56,295 nt of DNA, taken from the NCBI GenBank assembly GCA_937132085.1, contig CAKZNV010000019.1, positions 1-56,295 of the forward strand, in the 5' to 3' direction. This document shows positions 6,758 to 14,478 of the stretch, in pieces. Source of the stretch: an uncultured Rubritalea sp. (GTDB taxonomy: Bacteria; Verrucomicrobiota; Verrucomicrobiia; Verrucomicrobiales; Akkermansiaceae). The notes under the pieces are model-generated. The model was given only the letters and a program-made list of their open reading frames with translations, did no database searches and was not told the DNA's origin. How positions within the stretch are numbered: the stretch's first letter is position 1; every line of letters begins with the position of its first letter. Position numbers and translations under genes: made by a program.

Positions 6758-8146
6758 TTAGTTGAATTTTTTGCGGAGGTGGCTGGGGAGGATATTTAGT
6801 TGGTCACGGTATTTGGCGACGGTTCTGCGGGCTACTTTGTAGCCTTGGGCTTTGAGGGTCTTTTCGATGGCTGAGTCGGAGAGCGGCTTGGTGGGAGGCT
6901 CGTTTTCGATGAGCTTTTGGATGATGTCTTTGATGCTAGAGTTGGAGACTTGGTTACCGTCGGTTGATTGGTAGCCTGAGCTGAAGAAGTTTCTGAGCTC
7001 GGTGACTCCATGTGGGGTGAGTATGAATTTTCCAGCGACTGCTCTGGAGATGGTAGCGGGGTGGACTTCTATCTTTTCCGCTATTTCATTCATGGTGAGA
7101 GGTTTCATGAATGAGGGACCGTTCTCTAGGTAAGGCTGTTGTTTCTCGATGATCTGCTGCGCTATCTTGCTGAGTGTGGCTTGGCGCTGGCTGAGGGCTT
7201 TGATGATGATTTTGCCATCGCGGATATGGTCTCTGAGGTAGCTTCTGGTCTTGCTATCAGTGGTGGAGGCCATGAGATCCTTGTAGTCATTACTGATGGT
7301 GATGGTGGGGAGATTGGCGTCTGTTAGATTGGAGGTCCATTGACCAGTATTGGATTTATAGATGATGATATCTGGCTGAATGTAGGGATTGGCCGATGGA
7401 TCGAACTCTGCTCCTGGGTCAGGGGTGAGTGTGGCTATTGCTTCAGCTGCTTCCGCTACTTTAGTGACTGTTGATGCTAGGGATTTGGCGATTTGTGGGT
7501 AGCGTTTTAGAGCTAGGTCTTGGAGGTGATGTTCTACAATCTGATATTCCAGCGTTCCTGTTAGATCTTTTTTATAGAGCTGAATGAGTAGCGATTCTTT
7601 TAGGTCGGTGGCGCCGACTCCTGCAGGTTCTAGGTGTTGCACTTTGGTGAGTGCTTTTTCTAGATGAACTAGAGAATGTGTGCTGGTGATGGCTATGTCT
7701 TCGACTGGCTGGTTAAGGAAGCCACGGTCGTCGATGTGGGCAATTATTTCATCGGCTGCTTGTCTGATCTCGGGGCTTAGAGTTTCGCTGTGAAGTTGCT
7801 CGATGAGGTGCTGCTGGAGAGTTTTTGGTGCTACGATTGAGTTATAAAGGTAGTCGATGGTTTCTTGGCTAGGGCCGGTGGTGGCGTTTTGGGTGATTTG
7901 GGAGTCACGGTAGTCGTCATCTAGATATGAGAGAGTCTCGGAATCGTGTTCAGCATCGACTGGGGTTTCATCAGGGAGGGCTTCGTCATGGGTATTGACC
8001 TCGATGACAGGGTTGGTGGTGATGGCTTGGCTGAGGATCTGGCCAAGCTCCAAGGAATTGGCCTGCAGAACCTCTAGACTGCGTCTCATCTGAGGTGAGA
8101 GAGTCTGTTGTTGGGAGAGGTTTTGTTGTAGGTCGATTCCTGCCAT
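6758..8146 (-). CDS. rpoN: RNA polymerase sigma-54 factor
   Basis: A 462-residue sigma-54. The Gln/Leu-rich activator-interaction region I is at residues 1-50 (QQNLSQQQTLSPQMRRSLEV). An acidic linker follows with VDAEHDSETLSYLDDDYRD. Next come the core-binding region, the helix-turn-helix around MNEIAEKIEVHPATISRAV, and the diagnostic RpoN box ARRTVAKYR at about 439-447, close to the C-terminus. Length and order match the family. It directs transcription at -24/-12 promoters and needs AAA+ enhancer-binding activators, none of which lie in the window. I saw no convincing -24/-12 promoter nearby. It lies alone on the minus strand with repeats on both sides. Confidence 0.95.
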   Translation of the reverse strand: MAGIDLQQNLSQQQTLSPQMRRSLEVLQANSLELGQILSQAITTNPVIEVNTHDEALPDETPVDAEHDSETLSYLDDDYRDSQITQNATTGPSQETIDYLYNSIVAPKTLQQHLIEQLHSETLSPEIRQAADEIIAHIDDRGFLNQPVEDIAITSTHSLVHLEKALTKVQHLEPAGVGATDLKESLLIQLYKKDLTGTLEYQIVEHHLQDLALKRYPQIAKSLASTVTKVAEAAEAIATLTPDPGAEFDPSANPYIQPDIIIYKSNTGQWTSNLTDANLPTITISNDYKDLMASTTDSKTRSYLRDHIRDGKIIIKALSQRQATLSKIAQQIIEKQQPYLENGPSFMKPLTMNEIAEKIEVHPATISRAVAGKFILTPHGVTELRNFFSSGYQSTDGNQVSNSSIKDIIQKLIENEPPTKPLSDSAIEKTLKAQGYKVARRTVAKYRDQLNILPSHLRKKFN

Positions 8147-8220
8147 TACTAGTGGCTATTTAAAGGGGGCTTCGGGGGATGTATAGCAGAAAGTGTGCCA
8201 AGGTGTTTTTGGGTGATCTT

Positions 8221-8312
8221 TTTTATAGAGTTTACAGAATTTTGCAGGATTAACAGAATTTTTTTTGGGGGGGAGAGTGTGTGATTGGTCTTATGGGACT
8301 TATAGGACTTAT
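8221..8312. repeat. Dispersed repeat C (copy 3) and GGACTTAT units
   Basis: Positions 8221-8266 read as the ACAGAATTTTGCAGGATTAACAGAATT element also found at 6437, 6494 and 27607. Positions 8287-8312 hold three near-tandem CTTATRGGA units that run into the stop codon of the DUF1080 gene. The units resemble 3691-3722 and 13-25. Confidence 0.6.
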
Positions 8313-9079
8313 TCGCTAACTGGCTTGCTCTTCTGAGCTCCTGATCTTGGGGTGAGGTCTTTTACCCAGAAGTTTTTGTATTCTACTGGGTCGCCGTGGA
8401 ACTGGAGGCGGATCGGGGCTTTGGCTGGGTGCTTGGCTGGGTATTTAGCGACAGTTTTGTGGACTGTTGGGCCGTGGAGCTTTTGGTGATTGTGAATGAT
8501 GACGCCGTTGTGGATGACGGTGATGTAGGCGGGGGATTTTAGTTTGTCGTCTTTGTAGGTCGGAGCTGTGAAGATGATGTCGTAGCTCTGCCATTGGCCT
8601 TTTGCTGTGGATGCGTTGACTAGTGGTGGGTATTGACCGTAGAGTGCTCCTGCTTGACCGTCTGCGTAGGTGACGTTGGTGTGGCTTTCTTGGATTTGGA
8701 CTTCGTAGCGATCCATGATGAATATTCCACTATTGCCGCCTTGTTGACCTTTGACTTTTCTATCAGCAGGGATTTTCCATTCGAGATGGATGTGGCATGA
8801 GCCGAAGTCTTTTTTAGTTCTGTTGTCTCCTAGAGCTGAGGCGACTAATGCGCCATCTTTGATTGGCCATTTTTTAGTGAGAGCGTCGGTGTTCTTACCA
8901 TCGAAGATGATATCGGCACCTGCTGGTGCTGGGGTTCCGAGCTGTGGTATGCCTTCGACCTTTTGTGGTGTAGGGCGAGATTTCTCATGCACATGATAGC
9001 CGGACCATGGCTGAACATCAGCTAGAGTGGTGGCTGCGAGTGAGGTCGAGAGAAGAGCGGTAAGCGTCGATTTTTTCAT
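8309..9079 (-). CDS. Exported DUF1080 (3-keto-disaccharide hydrolase-type) protein
   Basis: A 256-residue protein with signal peptide (MKKSTLTALLSTSLAATTLA). The concanavalin-like DUF1080 fold is evident from DIIFDGKNTDALTKKW, GSCHIHLEWKIP, GGNSGIFIMDRYEVQIQES and the end PIRLQFHGDPVEYKNFWVKD. Family knowledge: DUF1080 domains belong to a jelly-roll group including 3-keto-glycoside hydrolases and are abundant in Verrucomicrobia and Planctomycetes. The substrate is unknown. The first ~40 mature residues (HVHEKSRPTPQKV and on) precede the domain. The gene is single, 97 bases from the divergent trpE. Confidence 0.85.
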   Translation of the reverse strand: MKKSTLTALLSTSLAATTLADVQPWSGYHVHEKSRPTPQKVEGIPQLGTPAPAGADIIFDGKNTDALTKKWPIKDGALVASALGDNRTKKDFGSCHIHLEWKIPADRKVKGQQGGNSGIFIMDRYEVQIQESHTNVTYADGQAGALYGQYPPLVNASTAKGQWQSYDIIFTAPTYKDDKLKSPAYITVIHNGVIIHNHQKLHGPTVHKTVAKYPAKHPAKAPIRLQFHGDPVEYKNFWVKDLTPRSGAQKSKPVSE

Positions 9080-9206
9080 GATGGTTTAGTATACTGATTT
9101 CAAAGGAGTATTCTTTCCAATAATGACGAGCTTACAAGATAAAGATTATGAGGGATTCACTACGATTTAGTCTTGATTGTTTCTGGAAGCGTTCCAAAGT
9201 GTCGCC

Positions 9207-10718
9207 GTGAGCAGCGTGCCTGTAAAACCAAGTTTAGAGGAGTTTCGTCAAATGTCGAAGCTGGGGAATGTCGTGCCTGTGTATGCGCAGCTAGCAGCCG
9301 ACTTTGAGACGCCACTTTCTGCCTTTAGCAAGATTGCTAATAAGCAGGGTGCGTTTTTATTTGAAAGTGCTGAGAGCACGGATGCGAGTGGACGGTATTC
9401 GATCATGGGGAGTAATCCTTTGGCGATGTTTACTGCGTTTGGTAAAGAGATCACACTTGTAGAAGGTGGTGAGACGCGTCAGTGGACAGCAGAGAATGAT
9501 TTCCTGGATGATCTAGAAAAGCTGATGGCTAAGTATAAGCCAGTGGTTCACGGAGATGCTCCGCCGTTCTATGGTGGAGCTGTGGGTTACCTTTCTTATG
9601 ATGCTGTTAGACAATTTGAGCCTAGTATTGAGAGTTCACCAGAGGATGATTTAGGTCTTCCTGATTCGGTGTTTATGCTGGCTGATACGGCTCTTATTTT
9701 TGATCATAAATTGCGCCGACTATTGGTAGTGGGCAATGCATTGATCGCAGAAGGTTTAGATGCTGAGGGAGTGGATGCGGCTTATCACCAGGCTGTGCAG
9801 AAGATCGAAGGATTGATGTCTCAGCTAGATGAGTCGGTGCATATAGCTCCGCTGAATGGTCTGACTGACTATCCTATCCCTGAAGCGACTAGCAATACGA
9901 CTCAAGATGAGTATGAGGCTATGGTGCTAAAGGCGAAGGAATATATCACTGCTGGTGATGTGTTTCAGGTGGTGCCTAGTCAGAGATTTGAAACAGAATT
10001 TACTGGTGAGCCGATCGATCTTTATCGTGCATTACGCCATGTGAATCCTTCGCCATATATGTTTATCATGCAGTTCGAGGATTTCTCATTAGTGGGTAGT
10101 TCTCCTGAGGTGCATGTCAGAGCGATTGAAGGTAAACTGGATATTCGTCCGATTGCAGGGACTCGCTGGAGAGGTAAGACTGAGGCGGAAGATGATGCTT
10201 TAGCGGCTGATCTTTTAGCGGATAAGAAGGAATGTGCTGAACATCTGATGCTAGTGGATCTTGCGAGAAATGATGTGGGAAGAATCGCTAAGCATGCGAG
10301 TGTGACAGTGGATGATTTCATGATAGTGGAGCGCTATAGTCATGTGATGCATATTGTGTCGAATGTGAGTGGTCAGCTAGATCCTAACTACACGGCGTAT
10401 GATGCGCTACGTTCTACATTTCCTGCGGGGACTGTGAGTGGAGCACCGAAGATCCGTGCGATGCAAATCATCAATGAGCTAGAGAAGAATAAGCGATGCA
10501 GCTATAGTGGCGCTGTCGGTTACTTTGGCTGGGATGGTGGACATGACTCTTGTATTACCCTGAGAACCTGTCTTCTCAAAAATGGCAAAGCCTATGTGCA
10601 AGCAGGCGCAGGCGTAGTGGCTGATAGTAATCCTACCTATGAATACGAGGAATGTCGTAACAAGGCGATGGGGATGATCAGAGCAGTAGGATTAGCTAAA
10701 ACTATACAAAAACTTTAA
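9207..10718 (+). CDS. trpE: Anthranilate synthase component I
   Basis: It converts chorismate and ammonia or glutamine-derived nitrogen to anthranilate, the first step of tryptophan synthesis. The N-terminal domain contains FLFESAESTDASGRYS, near the usual tryptophan feedback pocket. The chorismate-binding domain contains FQVVPSQRFE, PSPYMFIMQF, IRPIAGTRWRGKT, ELMLVDLARND-like HLMLVDLARND, FPAGTVSGAPKIRAM and VQAGAGVVADSNP. The start is uncertain: conserved residues PSLEEF lie upstream of the RBS-preceded ATG at 9252, so GTG 9207 or 9216, or TTG 9177, must be used. About 503 aa. It forms an operon with trpG 14 bases downstream. pabB is a less likely alternative, given the partner and full length. 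Confidence 0.9.
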   Translation: MSSVPVKPSLEEFRQMSKLGNVVPVYAQLAADFETPLSAFSKIANKQGAFLFESAESTDASGRYSIMGSNPLAMFTAFGKEITLVEGGETRQWTAENDFLDDLEKLMAKYKPVVHGDAPPFYGGAVGYLSYDAVRQFEPSIESSPEDDLGLPDSVFMLADTALIFDHKLRRLLVVGNALIAEGLDAEGVDAAYHQAVQKIEGLMSQLDESVHIAPLNGLTDYPIPEATSNTTQDEYEAMVLKAKEYITAGDVFQVVPSQRFETEFTGEPIDLYRALRHVNPSPYMFIMQFEDFSLVGSSPEVHVRAIEGKLDIRPIAGTRWRGKTEAEDDALAADLLADKKECAEHLMLVDLARNDVGRIAKHASVTVDDFMIVERYSHVMHIVSNVSGQLDPNYTAYDALRSTFPAGTVSGAPKIRAMQIINELEKNKRCSYSGAVGYFGWDGGHDSCITLRTCLLKNGKAYVQAGAGVVADSNPTYEYEECRNKAMGMIRAVGLAKTIQKL

Positions 10719-10732
10719 ACGATTAAACGACG

Positions 10733-11302
10733 ATGTTACTAGTTATCGATAATTACGATTCATTCACTTACAACTTAGTTCAGTATTTTGGTGAGCTGGG
10801 TGCTGAGATGAAAGTGGTCCGCAATGATAAGATCACAGTGGAAGAAATAGCGGAGTTGGCGCCAAGCCATATCTGTATTTCGCCAGGGCCATGCACCCCG
10901 ACTGAGGCTGGGATCAGCTGCGATGTTATTCGTGAGTTTGGTGGTAAGATTCCTATTTTTGGAGTCTGTCTCGGTCATCAGAGTATTGGTCAGGTATTCG
11001 GTGGAGATGTAGTGCGAGCGGCGACGCTGATGCACGGTAAGACGTCTCCAGTGAAGCACAATGGGGAGGGGATTTTCCAAGGTCTACCTAGTCCGTTTAC
11101 TGCGACTCGGTATCATTCATTGATTGTGAAGCGTGAGACATTGCCAGACTGTCTGGAGATCACTGCTGAGACTGAAGATGGTGTGATCATGGGGCTGAGG
11201 CATAAGACGCTGGAGATCCATGGTGTGCAGTTTCACCCTGAGAGTATTCTTACCGAACATGGAAAAGAGATGTTGAAGAACTTCCTTGATGTGAAAATTT
11301 AG
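10733..11302 (+). CDS. trpG: Anthranilate synthase component II (glutamine amidotransferase)
   Basis: A class I glutamine amidotransferase of 189 aa that feeds ammonia to TrpE. The catalytic Cys79 lies in [15 protein letters not shown], and His168/Glu170 in [14 protein letters not shown]. The N-terminus [20 protein letters not shown] and [13 protein letters not shown] are characteristic of TrpG/PabA. The same subunit may also serve p-aminobenzoate synthesis, as in many bacteria with one copy. It lies directly behind trpE, and a third gene starts 10 bases after it. Confidence 0.95.
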   Translation: MLLVIDNYDSFTYNLVQYFGELGAEMKVVRNDKITVEEIAELAPSHICISPGPCTPTEAGISCDVIREFGGKIPIFGVCLGHQSIGQVFGGDVVRAATLMHGKTSPVKHNGEGIFQGLPSPFTATRYHSLIVKRETLPDCLEITAETEDGVIMGLRHKTLEIHGVQFHPESILTEHGKEMLKNFLDVKI

Positions 11303-11311
11303 AACTACCCT

Positions 11312-12595
11312 ATGACTCTCGAAGAAATCCAAGCTGCTTTACCTGAATCGAAACTGCGTCACGGTGCGCAGTGGTTGTTTTCGCCCGAGCCATTTAAGCT
11401 AACGAAGAAGGAAGCGAAGGCGGTGCAGAGTTTGGGGCATCCGTTGGCTATGTTTCAACGTGCGAGTGAGAATATCTATCAGAGATCTGCATTAGATAGA
11501 ATTCCTAGCTGGATTGCGGAGTTGTTAGATGCAGGTAAGCCTGACTGGATCGTGCAGCAACAACGTAGCACGGAGCTTAGAGATGTTTTACCGAGAGTGA
11601 TTAGGCCAGATTTGATTCTAACGGAAGATGAAAATGGTAAGGAGACTTTCGCTCTAACAGAGCTAGACAGCGTTCCTGGGGGGATGGGGATAGCGACGTG
11701 GCTGAGTAGAGTCTATGCTGAGCATGGATTTGATATTCTTGGTGGATCAGAGGGTATTATCGAAGGGTTTAAGAGCTTGTTACCTGATGGAGGCAAGGTG
11801 CTGGTGAGTGAGGAATCTGAGGATTATAAGCCTGAGATGCAGTGGCTGGTTCAGCAACTTGGCGATGCTTGGGAGCTAATCAATGCTGAGGATGACAAGG
11901 CGGATGATGATGCGGCTAGGTATAGATTTTTTGAGTGGTTTGACTGGAAGAATATTCCTGCGGCCAAGAAGCTGGCGAAGATGATTCAGCTGACTTCTCC
12001 ATGTAAACCACATCTGGAGGAGAAGCTCTGGCTTGCTCTTCTATGGAGCCCTGCTCTGAAAGGAATGTGGGAGAAGGAGATGCGTGGTAGTCATTTACAG
12101 AGAGTGCGTGAGGTTGTGCCATTTGGCTGGGTCATGGATCCTGCGAAACTTCCGCCACATGCTGCGCTTCCGAGATTGGGAGTGAATAGCTGGAAAGATG
12201 TCGGTGAATTTAGCCAGAAGGATCGTCGTTTAGTGGCGAAGGTGAGTGGCTTTAGTGAGCTGGCTTGGGGATCTAAGAGTGTGACTATCGGTCATGACAT
12301 GTCAGGTAATGATTGGTCGGAAGCGATCGATAATGCGACTGCAGAATTTGAGACTCAGCCGTGGATGATGCAGCAGTATCATGCAGGTAGAGTGGTGGAG
12401 CATCCTTACTTTGATGCAGATACTGGTGAGGTGAAGATTATGAAAGGGAGAGTGAGACTCTGTCCATATTATTTTATCGATGTGAGTGGTAAGACTAAGC
12501 TAGGTGGAGCCATGGCAACGATCGTTCCTGCTGATAAGAAGAAGATTCACGGTATGAAGGATGGTATTCTAGTGCCATGTGTGGTGGCTGAGTAA
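11312..12595 (+). CDS. Probable circularly permuted ATP-grasp-like protein
   Basis: A 427-residue protein that I cannot name. Three blocks suggest a circularly permuted ATP-grasp fold: LTELDSVPGGMGIATW near residue 117, LWLALLWSPALKGMWE near 240, and a C-terminal region with RRLVAKVSGFSELAWGSK, WMMQQYHAGRVVEHPYF and IMKGRVRLCPYYF. These resemble the nucleotide-binding and ligand blocks of glutathionylspermidine synthase-like proteins. It carries no signal peptide. It starts 10 bases after trpG, so it is probably co-transcribed with the tryptophan genes, though a role in that pathway is not implied. Family assignment is by pattern only. Confidence 0.5.
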   Translation: MTLEEIQAALPESKLRHGAQWLFSPEPFKLTKKEAKAVQSLGHPLAMFQRASENIYQRSALDRIPSWIAELLDAGKPDWIVQQQRSTELRDVLPRVIRPDLILTEDENGKETFALTELDSVPGGMGIATWLSRVYAEHGFDILGGSEGIIEGFKSLLPDGGKVLVSEESEDYKPEMQWLVQQLGDAWELINAEDDKADDDAARYRFFEWFDWKNIPAAKKLAKMIQLTSPCKPHLEEKLWLALLWSPALKGMWEKEMRGSHLQRVREVVPFGWVMDPAKLPPHAALPRLGVNSWKDVGEFSQKDRRLVAKVSGFSELAWGSKSVTIGHDMSGNDWSEAIDNATAEFETQPWMMQQYHAGRVVEHPYFDADTGEVKIMKGRVRLCPYYFIDVSGKTKLGGAMATIVPADKKKIHGMKDGILVPCVVAE

Positions 12596-12608
12596 AGGTT
12601 CGGTAGAG

Positions 12609-12629
12609 AACATCATTTTAAGTGATGTT
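12609..12629 (+). other. Small stem-loop between ATP-grasp-like and hydrolase genes
   Basis: AACATCA and TGATGTT pair around a seven-base loop, 14 bases after the stop at 12595. No T run follows. A cluster of ATCGAT-like palindromic bits follows at 12641-12668. It could be an attenuating or processing hairpin, or chance. Confidence 0.3.
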
Positions 12630-12682
12630 GTGATTGGGTAAATCGATTTCTCGATTTTCGATAATCGTGTATTCTCAGTGTA

Positions 12683-13426
12683 ATGAAGCTGAGTAATAGT
12701 CTGACGAAGATGGGGGTGTTGATTCCACCGTTACCTTGGGATAAACCTAAGGTGAGGAAATCTGTGGATGCTGATGTGGTCGTGACTCTACATGGTTTAT
12801 GGAGAAGTGTTAGTGCGATGGAGCCGGTGGCTAAAGCGATGCATGCTCAAGGGTTTGAGACAGTGGGTGTGCCTTATGGATCGTTTCGGTTAGGTTTAGA
12901 TGCTATTGTTAGCCAAGTGATTGGGTTGCTAGAGCCGTGGTTGGAGAGTGGGAGGAAGATTCATTTTGTTACGCATTCATTGGGGGGAGTGGTGGTGAAG
13001 AGGTTAGTTGAGACGTTGTTGGCTGAGGGGAGTGATATAAATTTTGGGCGTGTCGTAATGCTAGCTCCACCGCATCAAGGAAGCGAAATTGTGGACTGGC
13101 TAAGTCGCTCACTTGTTAGGCGTCTTTTGGGGCCTGCAGGTGAGTTTTTGACTAGTGAGAAAATGCAGGAACCACAAGATGCGTTGAATTTTCCGGAGGA
13201 GGTGGAAGCAGCGGTGATTATGGGGAAGAGTAGTGCGTTACCTTTGTTTAGGAAACTGTTAGAGGCATCTAATGATGGGATTGTTTCTGTGGAAAAGGGG
13301 AAGCTGTATGGGATTAAGGAGTTTAAAGTGGTGGAGGCAGATCATACGTTTATCTCTAGTGAGAAGCAGGTGATTGGGATGGTTGAGAGGTTTATAGAGT
13401 TTGGGCAGACTGATGGGAAGTCGTAA
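12683..13426 (+). CDS. Alpha/beta hydrolase, lipase/PGAP1-like
   Basis: A 247-residue serine hydrolase. VVVTLHGLWRSVSAMEPVA supplies the oxyanion loop after strand 3. THSLGGVVVKRLVE holds the nucleophile Ser99 in the elbow T-H-S-L-G-G. VMLAPPHQGSEIVDW is typical of lipase-like esterases that recognise acyl chains. NDGIVSVEKG and ADHTFISS provide the likely catalytic Asp and His. There is no signal peptide. The specific substrate is unknown; esterases of this type act on triacylglycerol-like or membrane lipids. The gene ends next to the triple structured repeat. Confidence 0.8.
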   Translation: MKLSNSLTKMGVLIPPLPWDKPKVRKSVDADVVVTLHGLWRSVSAMEPVAKAMHAQGFETVGVPYGSFRLGLDAIVSQVIGLLEPWLESGRKIHFVTHSLGGVVVKRLVETLLAEGSDINFGRVVMLAPPHQGSEIVDWLSRSLVRRLLGPAGEFLTSEKMQEPQDALNFPEEVEAAVIMGKSSALPLFRKLLEASNDGIVSVEKGKLYGIKEFKVVEADHTFISSEKQVIGMVERFIEFGQTDGKS

Positions 13427-13434
13427 GGTGGTGG

Positions 13435-13553
13435 AGACAATTACAGTATAAGGTTCCCCTACAGGGAACGCTGGGGTTGGTGAAAGAAGACCGAGGGATG
13501 CGGCGTTGCCTTTCCACCCGGTTGGTATGAATTTGGCCTTCAGCCAAAGGGGA
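13435..13553 (+). repeat. Structured intergenic repeat, family A, copy 2
   Basis: It opens with GACAATTACAGTATAAG, a 5' extension shared with copy 5. Stem 1 is GTTCCC 13453-13458 with GGGAAC 13464-13469. The middle stem is ACCGAGG with CCCGGT, allowing one bulge. Stem 3 is TTTGGC 13532-13537 with GCCAAA 13543-13548 around CTTCA. The sequence differs from copies 1 and 3 in both arms, yet pairing is kept. Confidence 0.85.
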
Positions 13554-13670
13554 GATGGAGCATAAAGTTCACTTTCAGCGAACGACTCTGTTCTTGTGTG
13601 TTTAATAGGGATGCGTCGCTTTGCTCCTTTCCCTATTCTGGTATAAATTTCCCCGATTGGGGAAAGGGGA
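13554..13670 (+). repeat. Structured intergenic repeat, family A, copy 3
   Basis: Stem 1 is GTTC 13567-13570 with GAAC 13580-13583. Stem 2 is AATAGGG 13604-13610 with CCCTATT 13631-13637. Stem 3 is TTTCCCC 13648-13654 with GGGGAAA 13659-13665. Apart from a variable segment between stems 1 and 2, it closely matches copy 1 at 6538-6650. Confidence 0.85.
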
Positions 13671-13790
13671 GATGGAGCATAAAGTTCTCTTCCAGGGAAC
13701 GCTGGGGTTGGTGGATAGGACACAGGGATGCGTTGCTGACGCTCCTTTCCACCCGGTTGGTATGAATTTGGCCTTCAGCCAAAGGGGAGA
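13671..13790 (+). repeat. Structured intergenic repeat, family A, copy 4
   Basis: Stem 1 is GTTCTC 13684-13689 with GGGAAC 13695-13700, including one T-G wobble. Stem 3 is TTTGGC 13767-13772 with GCCAAA 13778-13783. Copy-to-copy distance in this array is 114 and then 117 bases. The middle stem is poorly formed in this copy. Confidence 0.8.
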
Positions 13791-13818
13791 TGAAACCTAG
13801 TTGCTGCGGTTTCAGGTG

Positions 13819-14478
13819 TTAGACTAGTTTGCCGTTTTTTAGGTTGTAGATCTTGTTGGTTTGGGCGGCGTCTTGGTCTGAGTGTGTGACCATGATGACT
13901 GTGTTGCCTTGTTGGGCGTATTGCTTGAGGAGATCTAAGGCTATTTGTGTGTTATCGTTGTCTAGGTTGCCAGTGGGTTCGTCAGCTAGTAGTAACTTGG
14001 GCTTGTTGATGATCGCACGAGCAAAGGCGACACGTTGGCATTCACCTGCGCTGAGTTTAGCGGGGTGATGATGCATGCGCTTTGTTAGGTCGAATTTCTC
14101 TAATAGTGTTTTGGCTTCCTCTAGAGCTTGCTCATGACTAATCGTTTTGTTGATGCTTGGAATAGCAATGTTTTCGAGAACGTTGAGGTAGGGCAGGAGG
14201 TGGAAGTTCTGAAAGATCATGCCGATACTTTCTGAGCGAAATTTGGATCGTTGTTTTTCGCTGATGTCGAAGATGACTGTGCCGTCTATGTCTACTGATC
14301 CGGAGCTGGGCTTTAAAAGTCCAGAGAGTGTGTAGAGTAAGGTTGATTTACCTGAGCCGCTAGGTCCTTGGAGTGCGACAAATGAACCGTTCTCGATCTC
14401 TAGTGTGACTTCGTCAAGAGCCTTGATTTTTTGTGTGTCAGGCTCGTAGATTTTGGTGAGTTTCTGAATACTAATCAT
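13819..14478 (-). CDS. ABC transporter ATP-binding protein, LolD/MacB type
   Basis: A 219-residue ABC ATPase. Walker A is GPSGSGKST at residues 38-46, the Q-loop is GMIFQNFHLLPYL, the signature is LSAGECQRVAFARAI, Walker B is LLLADEPTGNLD, and the H-loop His is in VMVTHSDQD. The signature deviates slightly from LSGGE. The DEPTGNLD form and short length place it with the LolD/MacB/FtsE group, which drives mechanical work in the periplasm instead of pumping solutes. Its start overlaps the last 8 bases of the permease gene. It is the last gene of the five-gene operon. Confidence 0.9.
   Translation of the reverse strand: MISIQKLTKIYEPDTQKIKALDEVTLEIENGSFVALQGPSGSGKSTLLYTLSGLLKPSSGSVDIDGTVIFDISEKQRSKFRSESIGMIFQNFHLLPYLNVLENIAIPSINKTISHEQALEEAKTLLEKFDLTKRMHHHPAKLSAGECQRVAFARAIINKPKLLLADEPTGNLDNDNTQIALDLLKQYAQQGNTVIMVTHSDQDAAQTNKIYNLKNGKLV

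Larger units (their letters stand above)
13427..13818. repeat. Gene-free stretch filled by three tandem structured repeats
   Basis: The 392 bases between convergent genes consist almost entirely of family A copies 2, 3 and 4, given separately. An open frame of 154 codons on the minus strand crosses them (with Pro-rich peptides such as ELYAPSPL), but it only reads through the repeats. No gene was accepted. Confidence 0.85.

Noticed and set aside
13259-13723. A 154-codon open frame on the minus strand with Pro-rich peptides
   Set aside because: It only reads through structured repeats and the 3' end of the hydrolase gene. No start signal or family match.
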